Source: Syngnathus acus (Eukaryota > Chordata > Actinopteri > Syngnathiformes > Syngnathidae). Taken from it: a DNA stretch of 64,000 nucleotides. Below the pieces are notes generated by a model. The model searched no databases, had not been told where the DNA came from, and saw only the letters and a list, made by a program, of their open reading frames with translations. The DNA lies in contig NC_051101.1 of the NCBI RefSeq assembly GCF_901709675.1, positions 3,597,501 to 3,661,500 on the forward strand, written 5' to 3'. How positions within the stretch are numbered: position 1 is the stretch's first letter; each line of letters opens with the position of its first letter. Of the stretch, positions 14,001 to 26,214 are shown one piece after another. Both the position numbers and the translations under genes were made by a program.

Positions 14001-15143
14001 ATGGACCCCTCGGGCTCCTTGTCTCCACCTTCCCCGTTCACCGTGGGTCCCAATTTGTCTGTGGCCGCCACCCCGACCCCGACCTCTCCATCTCCCAGCC
14101 TGGCCTCCACTGCTGTCTTCTGCTCCTTCCTCTCCCTGCTCTCCCTCCTGGGCATCTTAGGGAACCTCTACACTCTGGGCCTCCTTCTGAGGCGCAGGAG
14201 AAGCAGGAGGAGAAGCAGAGCGGGACTCAGCTGCTGCTTCACGCAAGTGCCGGCACCCTCCTGCCTTTCCAATCCGTCCTCGCTCTCGCCCTCCTCCTCT
14301 CCCCTGTCCTCTTCCTCGTCCTCCTCCTCTCTTCACCTGCAGGTGCTGAGCCTGGCTCTGGCCGACCTGCTCTACCTGTTCACCGCCCCCTTCATCGTCT
14401 ACGACAGCCTGGCGTCCGACTGGGCCTTCGGCGAGCTGGGCTGCCGTCTCCTCCTGAGCCTGGACCTCCTCACCATGCACGCTTCCATCTTCACGCTCAC
14501 CGCCATGAGCCTGGACCGCTACCGGGCCGTGGCGCGGCCCCTGCACACCTCCTCTTCCAACTCGTCGGGCCTGCTGCGTGTGAGCTTGGCTTGGGGGCTG
14601 GCCGTGGCGCTGAGCTTGCCCATGATGATCACCCTGCACCTGGAAGACGGCGAGAACCAGGAGGGCCAGCTGTGCGTGCCGGCGTGGGACGAACAAAGCT
14701 CCAAGGCCTACCTGAGCGTGCTCTTCTGCACCAGCATCCTCGGGCCGGGCCTGGCCATCGGAGCCCTCTACGCGACTCTTGGCCGACTTTACTGGGTGTC
14801 TCAGACCCGGGCCCCGTGGGGTTCCGGCGCTAGTACTGCTTGCCCCGCCCGTGCCCCCAAACCCAAAGTCCTGCTCCTCATCTTGGGCATCGTGCTGGCC
14901 TTTTGGGCTTGCTTCCTCCCTTTCTGGATCTGGCAGCTTCTGCCTCTCTATAAGCCTGACATGCTGCGGACCGTACCGGTGGGCACTCAGGTGACGGTGA
15001 ACCGGATCCTCACGGGACTGACCTACGGAAACTCTTGCGTGAATCCGTTCTTCTACACGCTACTGACTGGCAAGCGCAGACGCAACCGGCAAACGCTGAC
15101 GTCGGCAAATCAGCTCTGCCGCAAGAGCAGCCCGCCGCAGTAG
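14001..15143 (+). CDS. uts2r: Urotensin-II receptor paralogue (class A GPCR)
   Basis: Plasma-membrane G-protein-coupled receptor for urotensin-II/URP peptides. Single coding exon, 380 residues, close to human UTS2R (389). I chose the ATG at 14001 because it opens a short, hydrophilic, Pro/Ser-rich N-terminus; an upstream in-frame ATG at 13836 would add 55 unlikely residues. Strings shared with UTS2R include SLALADLLYL (TM2), LDLLTMHASIFTLTAMS then DRY (TM3), FWACFLPFWIWQLLP (TM6), and LTYGNSCVNPFFYTLLT (TM7 with NPxxY). The TM3 disulfide Cys is in GELGCRLLL. The first intracellular loop carries about 32 extra residues, mostly Ser and Pro, ending in Ser8 (see findings). Teleosts have several urotensin-receptor subtypes and I cannot say which this is. 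The C-terminal tail is short. Confidence 0.9.
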   Translation: MDPSGSLSPPSPFTVGPNLSVAATPTPTSPSPSLASTAVFCSFLSLLSLLGILGNLYTLGLLLRRRRSRRRSRAGLSCCFTQVPAPSCLSNPSSLSPSSSPLSSSSSSSSLHLQVLSLALADLLYLFTAPFIVYDSLASDWAFGELGCRLLLSLDLLTMHASIFTLTAMSLDRYRAVARPLHTSSSNSSGLLRVSLAWGLAVALSLPMMITLHLEDGENQEGQLCVPAWDEQSSKAYLSVLFCTSILGPGLAIGALYATLGRLYWVSQTRAPWGSGASTACPARAPKPKVLLLILGIVLAFWACFLPFWIWQLLPLYKPDMLRTVPVGTQVTVNRILTGLTYGNSCVNPFFYTLLTGKRRRNRQTLTSANQLCRKSSPPQ

Positions 15144-15823
15144 ATACGATAATGTGAGCCTTCCTTTGTGTGCTTTCTGACTTAGACACACGTGAAAAAG
15201 AATAGATACTGAAAATTCATCTGGTTTTTTTTTTCTTCATTATTCTCAATAGACACCAAAGATAAACGATTTGTGAACTGCGCCAGGCAAATCGGAGCAC
15301 TTTGTAAAAGAGTTTTGTATAAAGTTCGGAATGAAGAAGGTGGAAAATATTTGGGTTGTTTTTAGCCATGCGAAAATGACAATTTGAGTTACAATTAAAG
15401 AATTTATCAGCTGCTGAGTAAAAATATTGCAAAAGCGTATCACTGTAGGCGAATGGGTATTATTATTGTTATTATTATCGTTGTTATTATCCCGAACCAA
15501 ATCACCCAGCGTAGGAATGTCATTTTGTTTGACTGTTTATTTGTTGAATGAAAGTTTTGCATGCGCGCGCATTTCCAGTAAAAGAATTGATGCACTTCTG
15601 CTTGTTTTCTGAAAAATTAAATACAAATATTTTCTTTCTTTTGAAGCAATTTGCCGTTGTCAGCTCATCTGAATCTGGTTTTTTTGCCTGAGGCATTTTG
15701 AGTCTTTTGTTTACTTCTTGTACATTTTAAATAGACTTTACGTTGCTAGGTTTGACCATGCAAAGCTATTGCATGGCTCCAATTCTGACTGATGTTTATA
15801 TTAACGCTTAATATAGCGCTCTA

Positions 15824-15829
15824 AATAAA
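15824..15829 (+). terminator. Candidate polyadenylation signal of uts2r
   Basis: AATAAA about 680 bases after the stop codon, followed by a T/G-containing stretch. Inferred from the hexamer and position. Confidence 0.4.
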
Positions 15830-18800
15830 GAGGATGCTTTCTGCCATTCACAGAGTCATTTGATCTCTTACCGGGTTCAACTTAACACCACTGGGCACTT
15901 TGCACCAGTCGGTTGTATTTTGCAAGCAAAGATTTGATTGACGTTTGTTTGGTTCGTGTGTACGTGTCAGCGTCAGGTCTTCTGTGTTTTTGCGCACACT
16001 CGCCGGCTGACGTTTGCGTATCTCCGTGCGGCAAGGAGCTCTCTGTATGCCCACCTGAAAGGCTGCACTGTGCTGAAGCGCAAACCCCGCTGCTCATTGA
16101 CGCATGCACACGGGCAAATATTGTTGAACGAGAGAGGATGGGATGAAGGAGGATGGTGCTTTGCTCAGAGGAGCGGTGGGTGTTTTAAACAGTCCCTGCA
16201 TGGCCCGATTTTTCGGATTGACAGTTGGACAGACCTTAAAAAATCTGGTAGAGACATTTGCTGCAAGGCCGTTTATTTTCTCCTCCAGACTTCATAATTC
16301 CTAATGAAAGCCATAAATGTCCACATTTAATGGAGCGGGAGCTAATATTAAGTAACCTTAAACGCACAATATATATATATTTTTTTAACTCAAATCGAGT
16401 ACGGATTAGTTGTGATTATTTTCCAGATGCTTTCAAATTTTCCGTGAAGTGTGTAATGTGTTATTCCCACAAAAGAAATCAAGATATTAGAATCTGTACT
16501 TGATTGGTGTATGGCAAAGCATTTTCTGAGACTATTGAGTGTTTTATTTTTTGATTTTGGAAGAAACGCATGCCATCATACTGAAATATACTTCCATAAA
16601 AGTGAAATTTAAGACATTTAACAGGTGAGGTGCAGGAATGATTTTTGTCCACTTGGGGTCACCATATTGTATATGTGACTATGAGCATGTATGTGTATGG
16701 CTTTAAAGGGCGGGGCTTGGACTGGTGAGTGACGTGGGTGCCTTGGAATGAGATTGTGGATTTTGTTAGCTTATATGAACCTGTTAGCCATTCTGTATGT
16801 TCAAAAGCGATCAAAAAGTGCACCAGCCACTGTGTCCATTCTTGACCACAAAATATTCGAACTAGCGATGCTAGGCTAATCACTATGTGCACGGAAGACC
16901 AGTTTGAGACAATAAAAATGAAAGTTTAAATTTGACACATATTTATGGGACCGTTTGCAACCATACAGTCGCGAGACGGATGATTTAGTCGAGGTTTTTA
17001 TTGCATCATCAGCGCAATGTCATCATTCATATTTGAGTGACACACTGTATCTGGGTCATTGTGTTTTTCTTTCCCTCGCACACACCAGACAGTAAAACCA
17101 TTAAGCTCCATTGACCGTTATTCGACATTCAATAACATAATAAGCGTTTTTCTTTCCATATTTGACCGAGTGATTTGATTAAATTGCAAAATGAGCCTAC
17201 TGAGAGACAGGGAGCGGAGCGAGCTACCTGCTTAGGCCTCGGTTTTCGCAAACACTTGAACAAAAAGGTAAGGAAAGCAACTGAAAAGCCTCAAACGAGA
17301 GTTTTTCCTGATACGTCGACAGCGCCGAGGCCTTTGTGCGCTCCAGGCATGTGTTTTCATTTACCTGGCTACCTCGCGGGGCGACGCTCCCACCGCACTT
17401 ATCATGCGTGCTCCCGCCACAGGGGGTGCTCCTGTCGGAGAGTTAATGTGATCTCCATGCAACTTTTGTGCTCAACTGCGGCTATCTCAGTGCATTCGTC
17501 CATTTGAAAGGAATGTCTTGTCCACAAAAACCGTACGAAAGGCAAGGATTTGTTTTTCGTCAGCAATAGTTTAGGAATTTGAAGCCAAACCCAAAACACT
17601 ACGTTTTCACAAAATGATATTTACAATCAAGTACACTTTTTAACTTTTACTCAAACCAGTTACTGTATTTTTTTCCTCCTCTGTCAAAAAGCCAGAAGAC
17701 GGACGGTGCTGTTTTTTTGTGAAGGCCGTCTGACAATGACAGCCGAGCACGGTGCTGATGTCGACACGCACGTGTGCGTTACAAAAACTCAACATATCAG
17801 ATGATAACAATCCTCCCGTGAGTCTGCTGGGATGACTGAGTGTTTGATAAACTTCAAATAAGCACCGTTTGCCCAAGCTGACCGAATGGATGGAAAATAT
17901 TGTGTCAGTTGGCAGGACGGCCCATCTATAAACTTTGCCAGTGTTGGTAGTGGGCGGCCCGATCCAATCATAACCCTTGTTCTGCAGGACGACAGAAGCC
18001 TCTGATTTCATCCCGAGATAGCAACCTGCGTTTTTAGCGCCTCGCCGGGAATAGGAGAGGACAAAAAGCTGCGAGTGGGAACGTCGCTGAGCTCTACCTG
18101 AGGATTTCATACATCCAACAGATGTCCGTTTCCTGGAACCGGCGAGCATCTTTTCCATCCCTTGGCCCCGCCTGCCGGGCCCTCCTCCTGACCAGTGATC
18201 GTGCCTGCTCGCAGGTGCCCCTCCCCTGGGCAGCCCGCTCAGGAAAGCACCCCGCCGGGCAGACGAGACGAGGCCACGGCCCGGGCCAAGATCCCGCTGT
18301 GAGCTGTATAAGAGGCTCCCATTCTCTGTAGACGTACACCGAAAAGTTTCCCGCAGCACTCACTTTGCTGCCTGCGAAAACTCGATCCCGCCATATGTTT
18401 TCCCTCTTTCGCTCACCCTCCACGTTTCCTGCATATATGCTTCGCAGATTAATATGGCTTTAAGCATTGCATCATATAAAAAAAAAAAACAGGCTCAGTT
18501 TACGCTCTGACAAATCTGGAAAATGCAACACATTGGCTAGTGTGGCCGTGAAAAATGGCCGTTATGCCAACATCAGTAAAATAGGCCTGTGTGTGGCCAA
18601 AAAAAAAACCTTGGCTATGAGCAGTTTACATGAAGAGTACCTCACGAGACTATTAAAGGACTTCTAGAATTTTGTTCTTGAGTTGCGAGGGCTAAATGTG
18701 GCAGCAGATTGGTAATTAGAAATATTTAAGTCACGAATATTTAAAGATAAAATAGTTCGCAAAAGTATATATTGTCTATCTTCTGCAAAAAACAACTAAT

Positions 18801-18861
18801 ATTACTGCAGCGTACTGACTCACTTTGGTGTGAAACTCTTCTTTGTGGAATATACACTACA

Positions 18862-18877
18862 CTGCCCCCTGGTGGCC
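18862..18877 (-). promoter_or_regulatory. CTCF-like site C
   Basis: The minus strand reads GGCCACCAGGGGGCAG, essentially the consensus CTCF core. It lies between uts2r and khdc4. Binding not shown. Confidence 0.5.
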
Positions 18878-19890
18878 AGGGTGCACCATTGTACGTCAAT
18901 TTGGAATATTAAAATGTACAAAGTAGTACATACGATCCTTGGAATGGCTTATTTCCATTGACTTATTTTGCATGGGAAAATGGTTTTGGATCAAATGTAT
19001 TGTGCTTGACCTTGTAATTGCTGGTTTGACGGCAAACACAGAAGCCACGGCTGCCCACAGTCTTTCTTTGTTTGACTCAATGCGACCCCGCGGTGAGGCG
19101 CCCTCCTCTCCATCACGTCCAGTGACTTCGCACGTCGCCGTCAGCGGCCAGGATCAGGCGAGGCCTTGGCTTGTGAGCCAGAGAGGCCGGAGGTTACATC
19201 AACCGACATACGTATTACGGTTCGCACCTGGGCTCGTACTAGCAAAGACAGTAAATATGACACGTCTGCTCTTTTCTGCCTCCTCCTCCCTCTTGCACGT
19301 AAACAGACGTTTGAGTCAAGTCAGGCTTCGAGGTTGCCCTGAACTCTGACCTCGTGACACTTCACTCATGTGAACACCATGGGTGAGCATGCAGAAGACA
19401 CTCCAAAGTCTCTTCAAAGGCACGTTGTTACAACTAGATTGCAGATGGTATGAAAGAAGAGAAGAGAGAGTTTGGCAAGAGCCAGGAGCAAATTACGTCA
19501 AGAAACTTAACTGGGATGGAAGTACAAAATAATAAAACAGCTCAAACAACTGCTGTCAGAATTCAAGTGTTGCACAAACGTACCTTGACTCCTTCCAAAT
19601 GTTGTGGACTGCAGCTCAAGCTCAACCGTGCTGCATAAAAAAAACGAGAAAAAAAAAATACAAAACAAATCTCCAAAATCGAACAGGTGAGCGCCACCAT
19701 GTTGAAAAACAAGCTTGACGTTGGCGCCCTCTAACGGCGACTATTAGTAACAACCCACAGACCTGAGCCGGAAGCGTCTTCTCGGTTAGCTTAGCGTCAG
19801 CGAGTGTCTCTCATACGCGTACGAAATATAGCAAAAGAAAAGCCTCGCGTGTGTTTTTACACAGCGAAAGAGGAACTTTTAAGGACCTAT

Positions 19891-22800
19891 ATGTCATTTG
19901 GTGGAAGTCAAAACGGCGGGTGAGTAACCGTTCGTGCGATCACAATATTTTGGCCTCGGTCGTTTATAACCCGGGCTCGCTAGTTTATGTAATCATGGAG
20001 GACTCTCACTGCGCATTAGCTCTTTGTAGTTAGCCACATTTTCATAAAACGCGCTAAATAGCATTTACATCTCTTAAAACCCGCAATCACGCTACTGCAA
20101 GCTCTAATCATGTGATCCTTTGATCCTGGCTGTTAATTCATAATTGCTATGTTATTGTCTACCTAGCCGCCGCGCTAGCAAATGGGACCAGCCAGGTCCG
20201 GGTTGTGGGGGGCCGGGGGAGGCTGAGTCGGCCCCTACCGGGGCTCTGGACGCCGCCGCCGCGGTGGCCGCCAAGATTAACGCCATGCTGGTAGCCAAGG
20301 GCAAGCTCAAGCCCTCGCAGATCGGCACACCTGGGCCCGTTGAAAAGGTAAACGATAAATACTGCTGCAAGGAATGTTTTCTCTGATATGAGCTTGTCCA
20401 ACTTGCTCCGCTAATGAGTTTAGTTTGACATTGTTAGAAGTAGTCATTTAATCACAGGGTTGGAGTCGGCAGTGCTTTAAAACTGCTTTGCTTCGTAGTT
20501 ATTGCTGGAGGCAGTTGAGAATGCAGACTTTTAATGGCTTATGGTGCCTGAGTGGATGAGATGAGAGTGAGCCGATTCAAACTCTCATTTGTTCACGTTT
20601 GTTGTTGTTTTTCTTTGACATGCACGCACAACATTGAGATTCGAGTAGGCCTGTAATGTACACATGATTCTCTCTTTGACAGGTTCTGGGCATTGGGAAA
20701 CCTCAGGTGCCAACCAAGGCGAAAGACGACCTGGTGGTGGCGGAGGTCGAGATCAATGACGTCCCGATCACATGCCGGAATCTCCTGACGCGAGGACAAA
20801 CACAAGATGAGGTCAGTTTGGATGAACGTTATTCTTTCAGTCAACGGCATCCAAAAGCAAGATGAAAAATCTGTTCTAAGAAGTGATGGACTCTTTGTTT
20901 CCAGATCAGCAAAGTGAGCAGCGCTGCCGTATCCACCAGAGGACGCTACATGACTGCGGAGGAGAAGGGCAAAGCGCCACCCGGGTGACTCGCTCGTCTC
21001 CCTTTGGCACTGTCCGGCTTTGTTTTTTATGATGTATGTCTAAACACGACCTCTGTGCTCTCTCCTCCTAGGGAGCGGCCTCTGTATCTGCACGTTCAGG
21101 GACAGACGCGGGAGCTTGTGGACCGTCAGTACTCTTAAAATGTCTTCTTTTCATTCCTCAGTGGGCTATGATTTTTGACACGTTTGTTCGTCTGTGCTTT
21201 CAGGGGCTGTAAACAAAATCAAGGAGATCATCACCAACGGGGTTGTGAAAGCAGCGACCGCCTCGTCCTCAGTGTCCTCGTCCTTCTCTTCCGTCGCGCC
21301 TGCAGTGACGGTTTACCAGCAAGCACCTCCACCTTCGCTACCACCGATGACGCATCATAAGCCGCACTTCCAGGGCGGGGTAAGATGATCTAAAACAATG
21401 CGGAACCTCCAAAGTTGTGCAATGCTAATTGACCGCAAGGTGTTGCTCAAATGACTAAGTACTTTTTGAACTTTTCCAGATGCACTATGTTCAAGATAAG
21501 ATCTTTGTGGGGCTGGAGCACGCCATCCCAGGCTTTGCCGTCAAAGAGCGCGTGGAGGGTCCTAACTGCTCGTACCTGCAGCACATTCAGGGCGAGACTG
21601 GAGCCAAAGTCTTCCTCAGGGGGAAAGGCTCGGGCTGCCTGGAGCCTACGTCCGGACGAGAGGCCTTTGAGCCCATGTATATCTACATCAGGTGGGGCTG
21701 ACTCAAGATCCGAGAGGGAGCGGGGGGCTCTCTTGGGACAGGATTGCTCCCTTTTACTCTGCTTTTTGAGCTCACTCTGTCTCCAATGTTCCTCTGCAGC
21801 CATCCCAAACCAGAAGGTCTTGCAGCAGCCAAAACATTGTGTCAAAACTTGCTTCAAACTGTGAGTAGCACCTTCAGGCACTGTTGTACACATCAGCATC
21901 TGAGGTTTTAGCTTCTCTTCTCAGGTCCATGCAGAGTATTCTCGTTTCCTCTCTCAAATGAGCTCAATGATGCCTTCACAACAAGGTACGTTCTCTGAAT
22001 GGAATTGAAACATTTCTTACATTTAGCTGGAACCTCGCCATCTTGTATTACTTGAAATTGTACAAGCCAGCCATTCTGAGGCCCTCTTCTCCTTCCAGGC
22101 TTCGCACAGCCCCCGGTGATGAACGGGATGCCCCCGCAGCCCCCCTACTATCCGCCAGCCGGCTTCCAGCCGGGCTACCCCATGCCGGTGCCCCCACCCC
22201 AGAACCAGCCCCCACCCATGCCCTTTTCCGTGCCGCCTCCCATGCCCCCACCTGTACCACCCAAGGTTATCCTCCCTCAGTTCCCGCCTACCCCGGCGCC
22301 ACCACCACCGCCTCCAAATCTAGCCCCGCCCCTGTGTCCCGCACCTCCTGTTTCCGCTCCTCTTCCGGTATCTGTTCCGCCACCCGTTCTTCCACCTGCT
22401 CCAGTTCTTCCTCCTACTCCTGCTCCAGTTCCTCCTCCGGCTTCTGTGGTTCAGGTACCCATTGGCAATAATTGTGAACGTAATAATGGACGGCATGATG
22501 GCAAATGACATCCTATCAGTCATTCAGTGAAAATGTCACATGTAAACATTCACTAAATCCTGAGTGCAATATTTTGTGGTTTTCTTTTGTATATACAGCA
22601 TATAACAGAAACTCGATATGGATTTGTGGCTGTAAACAAACATGTTTCTTTTCTCGGTGCAGACGGTACCTCCGATGTCCTATGCTCCGCCGGCTGTGGC
22701 GCCGCTCAAAGGCCCGCCTCCTCCATCCGTGACGGCCAATCCGGCGCAGAAAAGACGCTTCACAGAGGAAGTGCCCGACGAGCGTGACAGCGGCCTGCTT

Positions 22801-24569
22801 GGCTATCAGGTGAACAACATGCACGTCAGTCATTATTTTTTACTTGCTTCAAGCAGTTGGCCACTGCCAGCTGTGACATAAAACAAAATAATTAAACGTT
22901 GCTTGAGATCAGAGAGTTCAACCTCATATAGTTTTAGCGAACAAAACAGCTAGCTTAATGCTAGCATATAATGTGAAAGACTATCGACGGGCTAACAGAA
23001 ATTAGCATCCTTTTGTCAATTTTGTTTCCGGTTTACCAATGCTGGTGTAGGAAGCGTGTCTTTTTTTTTCTTTTCCCTACATGCTTAGTGGCATGAAGGA
23101 GAATTTTTTATTTGATTATTTTTTTAATGATAGGCTGAAAGTGTCTCAAAATTGTGACCCATAAAAAAGTTGGTCAAGCACTTGGTAAGAAATAGAAAAA
23201 AAAGTGACACTTGATACTGTGGCCAGGAGAGTCAAGTGAAAAATGTCTGCTAATGGCACCTGTGTCTTTCTGCTCATAGCATGGACCCATTCATATGACT
23301 AATTTAGGTGCAGGCTTCTCCGCGGGCAGCTCCGAGACTGCAGGACCCCCACCTTCGAGTTCCTCTGGCCCTACGACTGAGAGGGACGGGTACGCAGGGT
23401 CATTTCTAGATACATCATTTTTATAATATTCTGTCCTCGTACGTTATGTTACTCAACTTTTTGTGTGCCATTCATTTTTAGTTTTTACATTTTATTATTG
23501 TTTTCATTTTTTTTTTTTTTACAGTACAGTGATCCCCCGTTCATCCCGGGAGTTACGTGCCAGACCCACCGGAGATAGGTGAAAATCTGCAACATCATTG
23601 AAAAAAATACATAGATATTTTGAAAATACTTCTCCTGCACACGTTGGCATATTAAGATAAACAACCGTATTGTAAATGTATGAAATGTTTTGTAGCGCAA
23701 GCCTTAAAATAATTGATTACATTGGAAACCTACTCATTACAAATGATGTAATGGGGGATTGTTGTACTGTATAGTTTTAACAGTACAGATGTACTTTTAT
23801 TTCACTTGTTTTTCTTCACCTTCACCCAACCATTAATCGTTTTAATACGATTCAAAGTAACATGTTTTATTTTGTTTGTTTACTGATTTTAGCACATTTA
23901 GCACAACTGAAGTGCAAACAACACTGCTCTATTTTTTTATTTGATCATTATTTTAAACAATATGAAATACTAAGTGTCGGTTTGTTTGTTTGTTCCTTCA
24001 GTAGGCAGCTAATGCCTCCACCGCCGTTGCCCGTAAATGGCGTGAGACCCAAGATGGAGGAGAGAAGGCTGCCGCAAGGCCCCGTGGGTAAGTCCCGTAC
24101 GTCACATTGACCGGCAGCAAAAGTGGAATGCGCCTCTCCTCGCAATTTTAGCAGCAATCCACTTAGACGTAAACTAAAATGTCTCCTATGGATTTGACGA
24201 CTCTTCCAGGATTCCGCCGCAGTGACTAAAAAGCGCCAAATAGTTGAAGTGGAGCCTTTTATCCAGTGTCTTGTCCCGTTCTGATGACATCATCAGTTTG
24301 CAGTGTTGACCTCCCTCACTAACGAGCGTCTCTCCTGTTTTTGTGTTTTCTCTTTTTTTCTCTGTTTTTCCTCTCTTCCATGTCATCCCCGGGGGGGCGG
24401 GGGGTTGCTGACCACTTGTCACGTGACGCCTGTCCTGCCGCTGCATTGGACGCCCCCCACCGACCAATGGCGGTTCTGGGATGGCCCGCCCATCTTCCGC
24501 CGAACTAATCTGTTTCTTCCAATTTGGATTGTGTCGAATCGCTGCTGCCATGATTTGTTTTTGCGCTTT

Positions 24570-24603
<34 letters not shown>

Positions 24604-24874
24604 CCCTCCCCCAAATGTGTGTCCTCCCACCCTGCTTCCTCTAGCTGAACCTGTTGCAAAGAGGCTAAAAACGGGCTTGGTGGCATACGCTGGCGACTCC
24701 TCAGACGAAGAGGAAGAGCACCCGAGCTCCAAAGCCTCAGGGTCAGGTAACCCCGGAGGCTCGCCTTCTACCTCCTTAGACTGGATACAGGGGTACCGCT
24801 GCCCGCCCCCGCCGCCCCCTCGGGCTAAAACGCAGCCGCAGCAGCAGTCTATGCCCTTCTGGATGGCGCCGTGA
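19891..24874 (+). CDS. khdc4: KH domain-containing splicing factor KHDC4 (BLOM7/KIAA0907)
   Basis: Nuclear KH-type RNA-binding protein linked in mammals to pre-mRNA splicing. Fourteen coding exons with consistent phases: 19891-19919, 20167-20347, 20683-20811, 20905-20984, 21072-21124, 21204-21379, 21480-21691, 21800-21860, 21925-21985, 22099-22454, 22663-22809, 23280-23389, 24002-24087, 24645-24874. Total 636 residues (human about 614). Conserved blocks: [43 protein letters not shown], the first KH-like region around [17 protein letters not shown], the second around [15 protein letters not shown] and [33 protein letters not shown], and the C-terminal end QSMPFWMAP. Exon 10 encodes a long Pro-rich linker (~residues 330-445). 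Exon 13 has a possible tandem acceptor (cagtag). The start exon is only 29 coding bases; its ATG at 19891 is chosen because it splices in phase onto GRRASKWDQ. Confidence 0.95.
23527..23769. mobile_element. Degenerate inverted-repeat MITE in khdc4 intron 12
   Basis: The left end is CAGTGATCCCCCGTTCATC. The right end, reverse complemented, begins CAGTACAACAATCCCCC. TA flanks both sides. Internal 'agataggtgaaaatctgc' resembles the MITE at 7548. About 243 bp, no coding capacity, more decayed than the 7548 copy. Confidence 0.6.
24576..24604. repeat. (CT)n microsatellite
   Basis: A CT run of about 14 units in the last intron of khdc4, 40 bases before the exon 14 acceptor. It may lengthen that acceptor's pyrimidine tract. 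Confidence 0.9.
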
Positions 24875-24935
24875 AAGTTCCGCACGGATAATTCGTAGCT
24901 TTGGGTTTAGCTCAAGTCAGCAAATTTGTGATTTA

Positions 24936-25970
24936 GTTTAGTTTAGTTTAGTTTATTGTTTAGCACATATTATTATAACAAATAACAGTGCAGGGAGGGA
25001 GACGAAGCCTAGGGCTTGTAAGGAGCTCCACTCCTGTATAATCAAAGTGCACAACAAACAAAGTGCTGTGACATCAAATATTATTCAAGTGTTTAAGAAA
25101 GAAAAAAAATAATAATAATATATATATATATATATATATAAATGAATAAACATCAATGAATAAACACAAGCATAACTAGCTAAATATTAAATCGTCATAT
25201 TTATATATGCATATATACGAAAGTGAACGTATACATACATAAACAAATACACTATACAAAATGAGAAACAAGAGAAACAAAATTTGACACTTTAGTGATG
25301 TTGAAACAATCAAAAAACACCAGGTAAGAAAATAGCTGAGCGGAAGCAGAAGAACTGCAAACAGAAAATAACAAAACAAGGAAGAATCAGGGTATAAATA
25401 GTGGTTTAAGTTGATGTTCTTAGTATGGATCAGCTGAGTGCGGTGGAGTAATTTTGGACTGGTAGGATCATGAGTGGAGAAGGTGGTGTTTCAGGTGCTT
25501 TCTAAAAGCAACCTGTGAAGATATGGATCGAATATGGATTGGTAGCTCATTCCAGAGTGAGGGCCCTCTAAAATGGATATTGTATTGATGGCGTGATGTT
25601 CGACAGGACGGTGGGTGGAGATTGTCCCCCTGTCTTGTAGGATAAGAATGTAATTCCGATACAAATGCGAAGAAATTATGAAAAGTGGCTGGAAGACAGT
25701 GTTTCCTGTATATATATTTATGGGTGAGTAGACAGGTTTGATGAATATTTACTTTATCAATTGGCAGTAATGAATAGTTTCTAAACAATGGTGCCGATGG
25801 TTCATATCTATTTGATCTATTTGATTTCTGCACTTGTACAGCGTAAACCTTTTAGGACTGACACTTTGCAAAGCTGCGGAGCTATGCCAGATTGATTTTG
25901 GAAAAACTGTGAATTCGGAATATATTGTCTTTGTGATCATAATAAAAGAAAAAAAATACTTTGACAATTA
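24936..25970 (-). mobile_element. 3' end of a non-LTR retrotransposon (L2/CR1-like LINE)
   Basis: On the minus strand, 25468-25833 encodes a LINE reverse-transcriptase C-terminal region: PLFRNYSLLPIDKVN, HSYPTRQGDNLHPP, and GPSLWNELPIHIRS with a following SSQVAFRKHLKHHLL. A second frame (25749-25967) carries upstream sequence, so the copy is frameshifted. The 3' UTR runs to a short TAAAC-type tail (plus-strand gtttagttta at 24936-24957). A (TA)n run lies inside at ~25117-25141. The element sits between the convergent genes khdc4 and ndufv1. The exact family is uncertain. Confidence 0.8.
25117..25141. repeat. (TA)n microsatellite
   Basis: A short TA run following an AAT triplet run, within the LINE 3' region. 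Confidence 0.85.
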
Positions 25971-26214
25971 CCTTTAATTTCATCCACATTTGTCCTCTGG
26001 ACAAAATCTTTTTTTTTTGTAGAGATTGTATTGGACTAAAGTAAAATTATTTAACTGTTGTTTTTTTGGAAATAAAATGTCATAAATTGCAATATGTCTT
26101 TTGTTTTTTGTTACATCAAAATCTGAATAAATAACCCCCCCCCCCAATTCGCTAGAACGGAGACTGATCGTGTGAATCCATGGGTGCCATCCCGCAAGTC
26201 CACTGTACTTGATT

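Larger units (their letters stand above)
15144..19890. other. Gene-free stretch between uts2r and khdc4
   Basis: No exon is recognised. It begins with the receptor's 3' UTR. A 239-codon minus-strand frame (17640-18359) and several others have no recognisable family content. A GC-rich patch at ~18160-18300 is unexplained. The far end (~19740-19890) is probably the khdc4 promoter and 5' UTR. Confidence 0.4.

Noticed and set aside
14157-14696. 179-codon minus-strand frame
   Set aside because: Antisense shadow of the urotensin receptor exon; Arg/Gly/Gln-rich translation typical of reversed GC-rich coding DNA.
17640-18359. 239-codon minus-strand open frame in the uts2r-khdc4 spacer
   Set aside because: No recognisable domain, mixed composition, no splice or start context, and overlapping equally long frames; treated as chance.
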